A DNA stretch of 64,000 bases. Origin: Lolium rigidum. Taxonomy: Eukaryota > Streptophyta > Magnoliopsida > Poales > Poaceae. The notes beneath the pieces are model-generated. The model was not told the origin of the DNA and did no database searches. It worked only from the letters and a program-made list of their open reading frames with translations. The stretch covers positions 346,159,484 through 346,223,483 of the forward strand of contig NC_061508.1 of assembly GCF_022539505.1 (NCBI RefSeq), read 5' to 3'. The position numbers and the translations under genes are program-made. Each line of letters begins with the position of its first letter. Within the stretch, counting starts at the first letter, position 1. Below are positions 46,497 through 57,638 of this stretch, piece after piece.

Positions 46497-48623
46497 GGCT
46501 TCTGAGCCAACTGCGCCGACCAAGTTGGGGATTTGTAAACGTACAATATATTTCATAGGAACTCCATACAATTAGAACTCCTAGCTAGTACGGAGAAAGG
46601 AAGTCCTAGCTAGTTGATTGATTCTGTGCTAGCTAAGCTAAACCTCGCAGCAAATAATAGTACCAAAACAATGTGCGTCGCACGAACACACCAAATTTGA
46701 TATATGAAACATTATAAACCGACGACATTCAGATCCGAAAATAAAATGTGTTAGCATATTGTTTATTCGCTATTTCACACACAAAATATTACTATTAATT
46801 AATTACAAACATTTTCAGCAGTGAAACTCCAAACTGATCCTGGGTGTAGTATATGCACCCGGTATCTACTAACCATATTTCACAATGTTAATAAATTTAG
46901 GAAAGAAAAACGCATGTAGATGGACTTGTTCCGACATGTTTTATGTGTGGACGTGAAGTTTCACATAAATCCGATAACTTTTATGCTATGTGTAAAAAAG
47001 ATTAAAAAAATGTGTCGGAAGAGACTATTTTGGTACCAACTTTTTTTTTACATAGGACACAAAACATGTCGGTTTTCGTCAAAACAACATTATGAGCAAG
47101 TAACATGTCGAGATATACACGTGACTTTTTTTTTAATATTTTTAAATTTGTTCAAAATACATTTCAAATAAAAGGTGTAGATGCAGCCGAGTGCAGAAAC
47201 ACCTTGTCCCTATTGAAGTTCTGAGTGCGAGGAATCAACATAAGGCCTTTTTTTTGAAATGGAAGATGCCCCGGCCTCTACATCAGTCGATGCATATTGC
47301 TTTTTTCCATTTATTTCAGAGTTTCAAAAGTTCAAGAGTTCACAATCATGGATCAAATAACGTTGAGAGATGTATCAACCATCTAAAAATGAAAAGCAAC
47401 ATATAGCTATCTATTTTGTGATGTCTACTAATATGACGCTATATATCCAGTAGCCTGGAAAAAGACATCCCATGTAACCGTTAGCACACGGCTGCATCCA
47501 GTAATCATAACCTCCCGCTGATTCACCGGGAGAAGGTAGGCCCATTGTTGTATCTAATGCACAACACGTCGAATAACTTACAAAAAATTAGTTCTCTTTT
47601 GTTTGTTAAAAATACAATCATTCCTACTTGTCCACATGGACCAAGATAAAGCTAATATACCAATCTGTATCCGAGCTTTATCATTCTTTTCTACCCCATT
47701 AAATCAGTTACCAAACATATTAGAAATATTAGCAGGCGGGGTATATTATAGGTTAGATAAATTATACCCCAACTGATTTGAGCAAAACGAAATGATAAGA
47801 ATAAGTATTGTACGGTTTCTAAAGAATCACAAAATAACACTTTTGACCATCATTACAATTATGTTTGGCCAAAATTATCTTTTCTGATCAACACTTTGTT
47901 ATTAAGGAACCACATGAAGATTTTAATTTTGATAGGAATTTTCAATTTCCATAAGTATTTATATAAAATCCTAGTATGACCATTCATTAAGTTAAGGTAC
48001 ATAGATTTAACCAAAGTTTCCAAACAAATTTGTCCGGGTTATTAGATAACCGAACCGTCATTAGCCGTTGGCATAAATGAATTTATTGATTCCATTTATA
48101 CTCATTAAAGGTCCTTCTAAAACTAATATTTAGCGGAGTTTGTGCCAACATATTGGCTACCAAAACATTTTTCCGCTGCACTATATTATATAAAGATGGT
48201 TATTGTTCTGCTAAGGAAATATCACCTAGCCAAACATCCTCCCAAAAGCGAACAGAAGATCCATCCCTGTTTTAAAAATATATCAACATAAGGCCTATTA
48301 ATTTATTTACAACCCAGATCTTTAGTGCAATTCGAGTCAGTTTAGCTGGTGGAACAATTTACTCTAGTTTGAGAAGCTCATGTTAAAGACTACCGGATGT
48401 AGCAGTTGCTTCTAAAACTGATTAGTTAAAAGCTTGATCGTGGTGGGAAATGTCTAGATAAAAAAATGTGCATTCATTATGTAGTCTATATATAAATCTC
48501 CAATTGTACCACTAGCAAGATAAATAAATAATTCCAAATATATAAACTCCAGTTGCACGGAACTGAAATAAATACTATTGTTTCTCCCTTTCAATTTTTC
48601 CTGTGTTTGCTCCACTCTGCTAG
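46497..48623. other. AT-rich intergenic DNA, no gene seen
   Basis: Low-GC sequence with short chance ORFs on both strands. No repeat with definable ends. Confidence 0.4.
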
Positions 48624-48956
48624 ATAGGGCGCGTTTGGTAGGCTGCATGCTCCTTGACTCGCATCGGTCCAACTTTTTTCTGTCCGTTTGGTTACCTGGT
48701 CGACGCCGCGTTCTTGCATGAACCGGTTCTCAAAGCACCCTCGGGTCAGGCCCTGGAGGAACGCCCGGTTCGACCGTTTCTAGCGAGTCATCCCCGTTTC
48801 CGCAGAAGTGGAGAACGCGGCGTCCTCGCAGAGCCACCGCGGGAGATGGCGGGAGCTCGCGCGGGACGGTGAAATCTCGGCGCCATGAATTCGGTCACCG
48901 CGCTTGAATTTTCGCCACCGTATATAGGGGCGGCTCTCTCACCGGCAAATCCAAAT

Positions 48957-48977
48957 CCCCCCCCCCCCCCCCCCCCC
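48957..48977. repeat. Poly-C run of 21
   Basis: A homopolymer in the 5' leader of the Myb/SANT gene, between a TATATA box at 48921-48926 and the ATG at 49013. Confidence 0.9.
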
Positions 48978-50084
48978 ATTTCGAGCTCATCCAGCATCCC
49001 CGATCTAGCAACATGGCCGGTTCTACCTCACCCGCACGGTCGGCGAGGCTTGCGGCGGCGACGGCGGCTGTGGCGGAGGATGGTCATCTTCTTTGTCTGC
49101 GTCGATGACTTCGGTTGTGGTAAGCTTCTGCAAACCCTAGCCTTAGATCTAGATCTTATGTTTACACAACCGGGGTCTGAACGAATCCATTGTAGGACAT
49201 TCCTTCGTCGCTGGTGGAGGTTGTGAAGGTTTTCCAGGTTCTATCTGACTCTACGACGGGGACGGTGGTGCTGCCTGCATCTTCCACTGGGACGGTGGTG
49301 CTGCCTGCATCTTCGCCAGGGTCCCCTGCTTCCCCTACCTCGGTGCTGCGTGTGGCTCCATTCACTGTAAGGCCGATCTTACCTACCTCGTGGTTCTTTG
49401 ATGTGGTACTGGTAGTTCATAGATCTGCTAGTGCTTAAGGATGTCCATGTGGTACTTCATAGATCTGCTAGTGCTTAAGGATTTCCATGTGGTAGTTCAT
49501 TAATCTCCTAGTGTTTGTCATGTAGGCCATCATACCTTTGGGCTCCCCTGATCTATCTGCGCCAACTGTGAATGCTCAGCCATCTCTGATAGCAAGCAAA
49601 CCAGCCATGGTTTGAAAACCTGAGCTATCATCGTTTTTGCTGAACCGGTTGGTTCAGCTCGTCCGTAGCGGCGTCTACTTCGACATGGGATTCAAGGAGC
49701 AGCAGATGAAGAAGGTAGCCGTGGATGTTCTTGCATTCGCCGGCGTACATGTCACCACTCTTCAGCTGTACAACCACATCAGAAACTGGAGGACGAAGTC
49801 GAGCGTCATCATGAAGATGGAATTCGATCGGATTCTGGACTGGAGCGAAGATGGTTGCTGCTTCTACAGCGGCGATGAAGGGGCGGCGGACGAGTACATC
49901 CTGGTACGAATCCTCATTGAGCTCCTGCATAGATCTGAAAGTATATACATGTCAATATCGTCCGCACTAACAGGTGTTCCTTGTCGATTGCAGCGGTACC
50001 CGAAGCACCGTCAGTATGTCGGCACCCCGATCACCAACTACGCTCAGATGAAGACGATCTTCATTCCCCGGTTCGTCTGCAAGG

Positions 50085-51785
50085 TGATACGTCTCCAACG
50101 TATCGATAATTTCTTGTGTTCTATGCCACATTATTGATGTTATCTACATGTTATATGCACACTTTATGTCATATTCGTGCATTTTCTGGAACTAACCTAT
50201 TAACAAGATGCCGAAGTGCCGGTTCCTGTTTTCTGCTGTTTTTGGTTTCAGAAATCCTAGTAACGAAATATTCTCGGAATCGGACGAAATCAACGCCCGG
50301 GTTCCTATTTTACCCGGAAGCATCCAGAACACACGAGAACCGCCAGAGAAGGGGGCAGGGCCACCACACCACACCCCGGCGCGGCCAAAGGGGGGCGCGC
50401 CCCCTAGGGTGTGGGCCCCCGGAAGCCCTCTGCGCCGCCTCTCCGCCTATATAAAGCCCACGACCTAAAAACCTCGGGGCGTTGGACGAAAACCACGAAA
50501 CCTTCCCGAGCCGCCGCCATCGCGAAGCCAAGATCCGGGGGACAGGAGTCTCGTTCCGGCACCCTGCCGGAGCGGGGAAGTGCCCCGGAAGGCTTCTCCA
50601 TCGACACCGCTGCCATCTCCACCGCCATCTTCATCACCGCTGTCTGCTCCCATGAGGAGGGAGTAGTTCTCCATCGAGGCTCGGGGCTGTACCGGTAGCT
50701 ATGTGGTTCATCTCTCTCCTATGTGCTTCAATACAATAATCTCATGAGCTGCCTTACATGATTGAGATTCATATGATGATGCTTGTAATCTAGATGTCAT
50801 TATGCTAGTCAAGTGAGTTTTACTTATGTGATCTCCGGAGACTCCTTGTCCCACGTGTGTAAAGGTGACAGTGTGTGCACCGTGTGGGTCTCTTAGGCCA
50901 TATTTCATAGAATACTTATTCACTGTTGAATGGCATAGTGAGGTGCTTATTTATATCTCTTTAAGATTGCAATATGTTTTGTATCACAATTTATCTATGT
51001 GCTACTCTAGTGATGTGTTATTAAAGTAGTTTTATTCCTCCTGCACGTGTGCAAAGGTGACAGTGTGTGCACCGTGTTAGTACTTGGTTTATGCTATGAT
51101 CATGATCTCTTGTAGATTGCGAAGTTAACTATTGCTATGATAATATTGATGTGATCTATTCCTCCTACATATGCATGAAGGTGACGAGTGTGCATGCTAT
51201 GCTAGTACTTGGTTTAGTCTTGTTGATCTATCTTACACTAAAGGTTACTAAAATATGAGCATTATTGTGGAGCTTGTTACCTCCGGCATTGAGGGTTCGT
51301 GTAATCCTACGCAATGTGTTCATCATCCAACAAGAGTGTAGAGTATGCATTTATCTGTTTTGTTATGTGATCAATGTTGAGAGTGTCCACTAGTGAAAGT
51401 CTAATCCCTAGGCCTTGTTCCTAAATACTGCTATCGCTACTTGTTTACTGTTCTCTTTGCGTTACTACTTGCTGCGTTACTACTTGCTTGTTTACTTGTC
51501 TGGGCAAAGCAACTGTTACGGTGCCGTTGCTACTACTTATTCATACCACCTGTATTTCACTATCTCTTCGCCGAACTAGTGCACCTATTAGGTGTGTTGG
51601 GGACACAAGAGACTTCTTGCTTTGTGGTTGCGGGGTTGCATGAGAGGGATATCTTTGACCTCTTCCTCCCCGAGTTCGATAAACCTTGGGTGATCCACTT
51701 AAGGGAAACTTGCTGCTGTTCTACAAACCTCTGCTCTTGGAGGCCCAACACTTGTCTACAAGAATAGAAGCTCCCGTAGACATCA
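50085..51785 (+). repeat. 5' LTR, 1701 bp
   Basis: Contains a TATATAA box at about 50450 and, in its 3' half, three imperfect copies of a block with AAAGGTGACAGTGTGTGCAC (near 50865, 51055 and 51180). Confidence 0.88.
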
Positions 51786-51948
51786 AGCACTTTTACGGCG
51801 CCGTTGCCGGGGAGGAAAGGTAAAAGGCTCTCATACTACGGTCCCGGGTAAAGTATTTTTACGGCGCCGTCGTGTGTGTGCTCGAAGCTATTTCCTTTAG
51901 ATCCTGCAATTGCATCTTTTTGTTTCTTGTTTACACTAGTTTGGCATA

Positions 51949-52683
51949 ATGTACAAGAGTGAGCTTCTTATTCTATTTCCTGATTTAAAACATGGATTGT
52001 TTGATGCAAAAATTAAAAAACCTATGGAATCTTATTTGCATGCTGGTAGTAATATTAGTATGAACGCTTTGAACACCATTGTTGATAATAATATAGAAAG
52101 TTCTAAGCTTGGGGAAGCTGGTTTTCATGATATTTTTAGTCCCCCAAGCATTGAGGAGAAAATTTTCTTTGATGATACTTTGCCTCCTATTTGTGATGAT
52201 AATAATAGTGGTCTTTTGGTACAACCTACTATGGAGAGTAAATTTTGTTGTGATTATACTATGCCTCCTACACTTGATGAGAATAATAATGATAGCTACT
52301 TTGTTGAATTTGCTCCCACTACAACTAATAAAATTGATTATGCTTATGTGGAGAGTAATAATTTTATGCATGAGACTCATGATAAGAATGCTTTATGTGA
52401 TAGTTATATTGTTGAGTTTGCTCATGTTGCTACTGAAAGTTATTATGAGAGAGGAAAATATGGTTGTAGAAATTTTCATGTTACTAAAATGCCTCTCTAT
52501 GTGCTGAAATTTTTGAAGCTACACTTGTTTTATCTTCCTATGCTTGTTACTTTGCTCTTCATGAACTTGTTTATTTACAAGATTTCTATGCATAGGAAGC
52601 ATGTTAGACTTAAATGTGTTTTGAATTTGCCTCTTGATGCTCTCTTTTGCTTCAAATACTATTTCTTGCGAGTGCATCATTAA
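51949..52683 (+). CDS. Intact 244-residue ORF of unknown function in a non-autonomous retrotransposon
   Basis: This is the only open frame of size in the element, beginning about 160 bp after the 5' LTR. The N-terminal half is acidic and contains imperfect repeats of the type PPSIEEKIFFDDTLPP, then a PTMESKFCCDYTMPP variant and a shorter PTTTNKIDYAY. Near residues 195-215 lies a hydrophobic segment (FYLPMLVTLLFMNLFIYKI), followed by a basic tail, so the product may associate with membranes. It does not look like gag, protease, reverse transcriptase or integrase. AT-rich codon use differs from the GC-rich host exons. An intact frame fits either recent insertion or constraint. Function unknown. 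Confidence 0.6.
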   Translation: MYKSELLILFPDLKHGLFDAKIKKPMESYLHAGSNISMNALNTIVDNNIESSKLGEAGFHDIFSPPSIEEKIFFDDTLPPICDDNNSGLLVQPTMESKFCCDYTMPPTLDENNNDSYFVEFAPTTTNKIDYAYVESNNFMHETHDKNALCDSYIVEFAHVATESYYERGKYGCRNFHVTKMPLYVLKFLKLHLFYLPMLVTLLFMNLFIYKISMHRKHVRLKCVLNLPLDALFCFKYYFLRVHH

Positions 52684-55286
52684 AGCTGCTTGAGCCCATC
52701 TTAATGGCTAAAAAGAAAGAACTTCTTGGGAGATAACCCATGTGTTATTTTGCTACAGTACTTTGTTTTATATTTGTGTCTTGGAAGTTGTTTACTACTG
52801 TAGCAACCTCTCCTTATCTTAGTTTTGTGTTTTGTTGTGCCAAGTAAAGTCTTTGATAGTAAAGTAAGTACTAGATTTGGATTACTGCGCAGAAACAGAT
52901 TTCTTTGCTGTCACGAATCTGGGTCTAATTCTCTGTAGGTAACTCAGAAAATTATGCCAATTTACGTGAGTGATCCTCAGATATGTACGCAACTTTCATT
53001 CAATTTGAGCATTTTCATTTGAGCAAGTCTGGTGGCCTAATAAAATCCATATTTACGGACTGTTCTGTTTTGACAGATTCTGCCTTTTATTTCGCATTGC
53101 CTCTTTTGCTATGTTGGATGAATTTCTTTGATCCATTAATGTCCATTAGCTTTATGCAATGTCTAGAAGTGTTAAGAATGATTGTGTCACCTCTGAACAT
53201 GTTAATTTTTATTGTCCACTAACCCTCTAATGAGTTGTTTCGAGTTTGGTGTGGAGGAAGTTTTCAAGGGTCAAGAGAGGAGGATGATATACTACGATCA
53301 AGAAGAGTGAAAAGTCTAAGCTTGGGGATGCCCTGGTGGTTCATCCCTGCATATATCAAGAAGACTCAAGCGTCTAAGCTTGGGGATGCCCAAGGCATCC
53401 CCTTCTTCATCGATAAATTATCAGGTCCTTCTCTTGAAACTATATTTTTATTCGGTCACATCTTATGTGCTTTACTTGGAGCGTCTGTGTGCTTTTTGTT
53501 TTTGTTTTTGTTTTTGTTTGAATAAATTGGATTACATCATGCTTGTGTGGGAGAGAGACATGCTCCGCTGGTTCATATGAACACATGTGTTCTTAGCTCA
53601 TAATATTCATGGCGAAGTTTCCTCTTCGTTAAATTGTTATATGGTTGGAATTGGAAAATGATACATGTAGTAATTGCTATAATGTCTTGGGTAATGTGAT
53701 ACTTGGCAATTGTTGTGCTCATGTTTAAGCTCTTGCATCATATACTTTGCACCTATTAGTGAAGAATACATAGAGCATGCTAAAATTTGGTTTGCATAAT
53801 TGGTCTCTCTAAAGTCTAGATAATTTCTAGTATTGAGTTTTGAACAACAAGGAAGACGGTGTAGAGTCTTATAATGTTTTCAATATGTCTTTTATGTGAG
53901 TTTTGCTGCACCGGTTCATCCTTGTGTTTGTTTCAAATAAGCCTTGCTAGCCTAAACCTTGTATCGAGAGGGAATACTTCTCATGCATCCAAAATACTTG
54001 AGCCAACCACTATGCCATTTGTGTCCACCATATCTACCTATACTACATGGTATTTTCCCGCCATTCCAAAGTAAATTGCTTGAGTGCTACCTTTAAAACT
54101 CCATCAGTCACCTTTGCAATATATAGCTCATGGGACAAATAGCTTAAAAACTATTGTGGTATTGAATATGTAATTATGCACTTTATCTCTTATTAAGTTG
54201 CTTGTTGTGCGATAACCATGTTCATCGGGGAACGCCATCAACTCATTGTTGAATTTCATGTGAGTTGCTATGCATGTTCGTCTTGTACGAAGTAAGGGCG
54301 ATCTACACTGAGTTGAATGGTTTGAGCATGCATATTGTGAGAGAAGAACATTGGGCCGCTAACTAAAGCCATGATTCATGGTGGAAGTTTCAGTTTTGGA
54401 CAAACATCCTCAAATCTCTAATGAGAAAAGAATTAATTGTTGTCAAATGCTTAAAGCATTCAAAGAGGAGTCCATTATCTGTTGTCTATGTTGTCCGGTA
54501 TGGATGTCTAAGTTGAGAATAATCAAAAGCGAGAAATCCAAATGCGAGCTTTCTCCTTAGACCTTTGTACGGGCGGCATAGAGGTACCCCTTTGTGAAAC
54601 TTGGTTAAAGCATATGTATTGCGGTGATAATCCGGGTAGTCCAAGCTAATTAGGACAAGGTGCGGGCACTATTGGTACACTATGCATGAGGCTTGCAACT
54701 TATAAGATATAATTTACATGATGCATATGCTTTATTACTACCGTTGACAAAATTGTTTCATGTTTTCAAAATCAAAGCTCTAGCACAAATATAGCAATCG
54801 ATGCTTTTCCTCTATGGAGGACCATTCTTTTACTTTCATTGTTGAGTCAGTTCACCTATTTCTCTCCATCTCAAGAAGCAAACACTTGTGTGAATTGTGC
54901 ATTGATTCTTACATATTTGCATATTGCATTTGTTATATTGCTTTGCATTGACAATTATCCATGAGATATACATGTTATAAGTTGAAAGCAACCGCTGAAA
55001 CTTCATCTTCCTTTGTGTTGCTTCAATACCTTTACTTTGAATTATTACTTTATGAGTTAACTCTTATGCAAGACTTATTGATGCTTGTCTTGAAGTGCTA
55101 TTCATGAAAAGTCTTTGCTTTATGATTCAGTTGTTTACCCATGTCATATACATTGTTTTGATCGCTGCATTCACTACATATGATTTACAAATAGTATGAT
55201 CAAGTTTATGATGGCATGTCACTCCAGAAATTATCTTTGTTATCGTTTTACCTGCTCGGGACGAGCAGAACTAAGCTTGGGGATGC
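52684..55286. other. Non-coding internal region of the LTR retrotransposon
   Basis: About 2.6 kb with no sizeable coding frame. It holds two copies of GTCTAAGCTTGGGGATGCC at about 53315 and 53370, resembling the polypurine tract next to the 3' LTR. Confidence 0.6.
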
Positions 55287-56983
55287 TGATACGTCTCCAA
55301 CGTATCGATAATTTCTTGTGTTCCATGCCACATTATTGATGTTATCTACATGTTATATGCACACTTTATGTCATATTCGTGCATTTTATGGAACTAACCT
55401 ATTAACAAGATGCCGAAGTGCCGGTTCATTTTACTGCTGTTTTTGGTTTCAGAAATCCTAGTAACGAAATATTCTCGGAATCGGACGAAATCAACGCCCG
55501 GGTTCCTATTTTATCCGGAAGCATCCAGAACACACGAGAACCGCCGGAGAAGGGGGCGGGGCCACCACACCACACCCGGCGCGGCCAAAGGGGGGCGCGC
55601 CCCCTAGGGTGTGGGCCCCCGAGAAGCCCTCTGCGCCGCCTCTCCGCCTATATAAAGCCCACGACCTAAAAACCTCGGGGCGTTGGACGAAAACCACAGA
55701 AACCTTCCGGAGCCGCCGCCATCGCGAAGCCAAGATGCGGGGGACGGAGTCTCTGTTCCGGCACCCTGCCGGAGCGGGGAAGTGCCCCGGAAGGCTTCTC
55801 CATCGACACCGCTGCCATCTCCACCGCCATCTTCATCACCGCTGCTGCTCCCATGAGGAGGGAGTAGTTCTCCATCGAGGCTCGGGGCTGTACCGGTAGC
55901 TATGTGGTTCATCTCTCTCCTATGTGCTTCAATACAATAATCTCATGAGCTGCCTTACATGATTGAGATTCATATGATGATGCTTGTAATCTAGATGTCA
56001 TTATGCTAGTCAAGTGAGTTTTACTTATGTGATCTCCGGAGACTCCTTGTCCCACGTGTGTAAAGGTGACGAGTGTGTGCACCGTGTGGGTCTCTTAGGC
56101 CATATTTCACAGAATACTTATTCACTGTTGAATGGCATAGTGAGGTGCTTATTTATATCTCTTTAAGATTGCAATATTTTGTATCACAATTTATCTATGT
56201 GCTACTCTAGTGATGTGTTATTAAAGTAGTTTTATTCCTCCTGCACGTGTGCAAAGGTGACAGTGTGTGCACCGTGTTAGTACTTGGTTTATGCTATGAT
56301 CATGATCTCTTGTAGATTGCGAAGTTAACTATTGCTATGATAATATTGATGTGATCTATTCCTCCTACATATGCATGAAGGTGACGAGTGTGCATGCTAT
56401 GCTAGTACTTGGTTTAGTCTGTTGATCTATCTTACACTAAAGGTTACTAAAATATGAGCATTATTGTGGAGCTTGTTAACTCCGGCATTGAGGGTTCGTG
56501 TAATCCTACGCAATGTGTTCATCATCCAACAAGAGTGTAGAGTATGCATTTATCTGTTTTGTTATGTGATCAATGTTGAGAGTGTGTCCACTAGTGAAAG
56601 TCTAATCCCTAGGCCTTGTTCCTAAATACTGCTATCGCTGCTTGTTTCTTGTTCTCTTGCGTTACTACTTGCTGCGTTACTACTGCTTGTTCTACTGTCA
56701 CGGGCAAAGCACTGTTACGGTGCCGTTGCTACTACTTATTCATACCACCTGTATTTCACTATCTCTTCGCCGAACTAGTGCACCTATTAGGTGTGTTGGG
56801 GACACAAGAGACTTCTTGCTTTGTGGTTGCGGGGTTGCATGAGAGGGATATCTTTGACCTCTTCCTCCCTGAGTTCGATAAACCTTGGGTGATCCACTTA
56901 AGGGAAACTTGCTGCTGTTCTACAAACCTCTGCTCTTGGAGGCCCAACACTGTCTACAAGAATAGAAGCTCCCGTAGACATCA
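55287..56983 (+). repeat. 3' LTR, 1697 bp
   Basis: Partner of 50085-51785, nearly identical, with scattered single-base changes and small indels. Confidence 0.88.
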
Positions 56984-57638
56984 CAAGGCGCAACTGTTCC
57001 AGCCTAACTTGCTGGTCAAGGCTATCGACTTCATTGCAGACAATGAAGCCGAGTATGCGGCCTACCGTAAGCTGCAGCCACCGGAGAGGAGGAGCTGGCT
57101 TAGGACCGGGCTCCGTAACCAGTTTCCTGCTTAGTTCTTCTGCTTCCTTCTCATGATCCGCTGATTTTGGGAGGTGATCTCGTATCCCTCTGTTAGCTAG
57201 GACTTGGTACAAGCTGATCCCTGGTTTGTAATGATGAACTTATTCGAGGTGGTATATACTAACCCCTCGTGACGAACCTGTGATGCATCACGAAGTTGTT
57301 GCTTCGTCCGTGATGCATCACCCACTAAGTACTAGTTGTTGTGTATTACCAGCATCTTTTCTGATGAACTGAATCTCATGTGTGACTCAAAGTGAAGGGG
57401 TTACCACAACACTGAGCTATCTGCAACCAAACAGGTACGTGGACTGCACGACCTGGGAAGAATGGGCTGGAAACGGGCAACCAAACGATGGGGCCTGTGT
57501 TCCTTCTGCGACGCGCAAAAGGCAGCACATGCTACCAAATGACCCGCCAAAAATGGCCCATGGTCCATTCGCGACGCGTAATGACTCCTATCTCACTAGC
57601 GCAGACATTTTCGGTCCAGGCAACCAAACGCGCCCATA

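Larger units (their letters stand above)
50085..56983 (+). mobile_element. Complete LTR retrotransposon, 6.9 kb, with one unknown ORF
   Basis: LTRs 50085-51785 and 55287-56983 start TGATACGTCTCCAACGTATC and end GTAGACATCA. The target duplication CAAGG is at 50080-50084 and 56984-56988. The internal region (3.5 kb) starts near a primer-binding-type sequence (GGCGCCGTTGCCGGGGA at about 51797) and ends in AAGCTTGGGGATGC, the polypurine region. AAGCTTGGGGATGCC also occurs at about 53320 and 53375. There is no gag or pol, so it must use another element's proteins. The two LTRs are very similar, which suggests a recent insertion. Confidence 0.9.
49013..57134 (+). pseudogene. Dead Myb/SANT-like gene interrupted by an LTR retrotransposon
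   Basis: Four exons in phase 0 can be traced: 49013-49119, 49196-49366, 49526-49903, and 49994-50084 continued at 56989-57134. Exon 3 holds a Myb/SANT-like DNA-binding domain (LNRLVQLVRSGVYFDMGFK, then LYNHIRNWRTK). Exon 4 continues with GTPITNYAQMKTIF, typical of this domain family in Harbinger accessory proteins and related plant genes. Three lesions are visible. Exon 1 meets TGA at 49106 unless the frame shifts. TGA at 49613-49615 stands where the domain's first Trp is expected. A 6.9-kb LTR element lies inside exon 4, with CAAGG duplicated. Apart from that insertion, exon 4 reads openly to TAG at 57132. TATATA at 48921 is a plausible promoter. Confidence 0.7.
48627..57635 (+). mobile_element. 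TIR-bounded DNA element with a Myb/SANT gene, split by an LTR retrotransposon
   Basis: The left end GGGCGCGTTTGGTAGGCTG and, in reverse, the right end GGGCGCGTTTGGTTGCCTG form inverted termini flanked by ATA (48624-48626 and 57636-57638). Further GTTTGGTT(A/G)CC copies lie just inside both ends. Without the retrotransposon at 50085-56983 the element would be about 2.1 kb. A 3-bp duplication and a Myb/SANT protein both point to the PIF/Harbinger group. Confidence 0.6.

Noticed and set aside
50310..50637. Overlapping ORFs in both orientations, repeated at 55506-55912
   Set aside because: They are the two copies of the retrotransposon LTR; the duplication is explained by the LTR pair, not by a gene family.
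57281..57325. Two GTGATGCATCAC palindromes 25 bp apart
   Set aside because: Short and within the 3' part of a transposon; two copies are not enough to propose a binding-site array.
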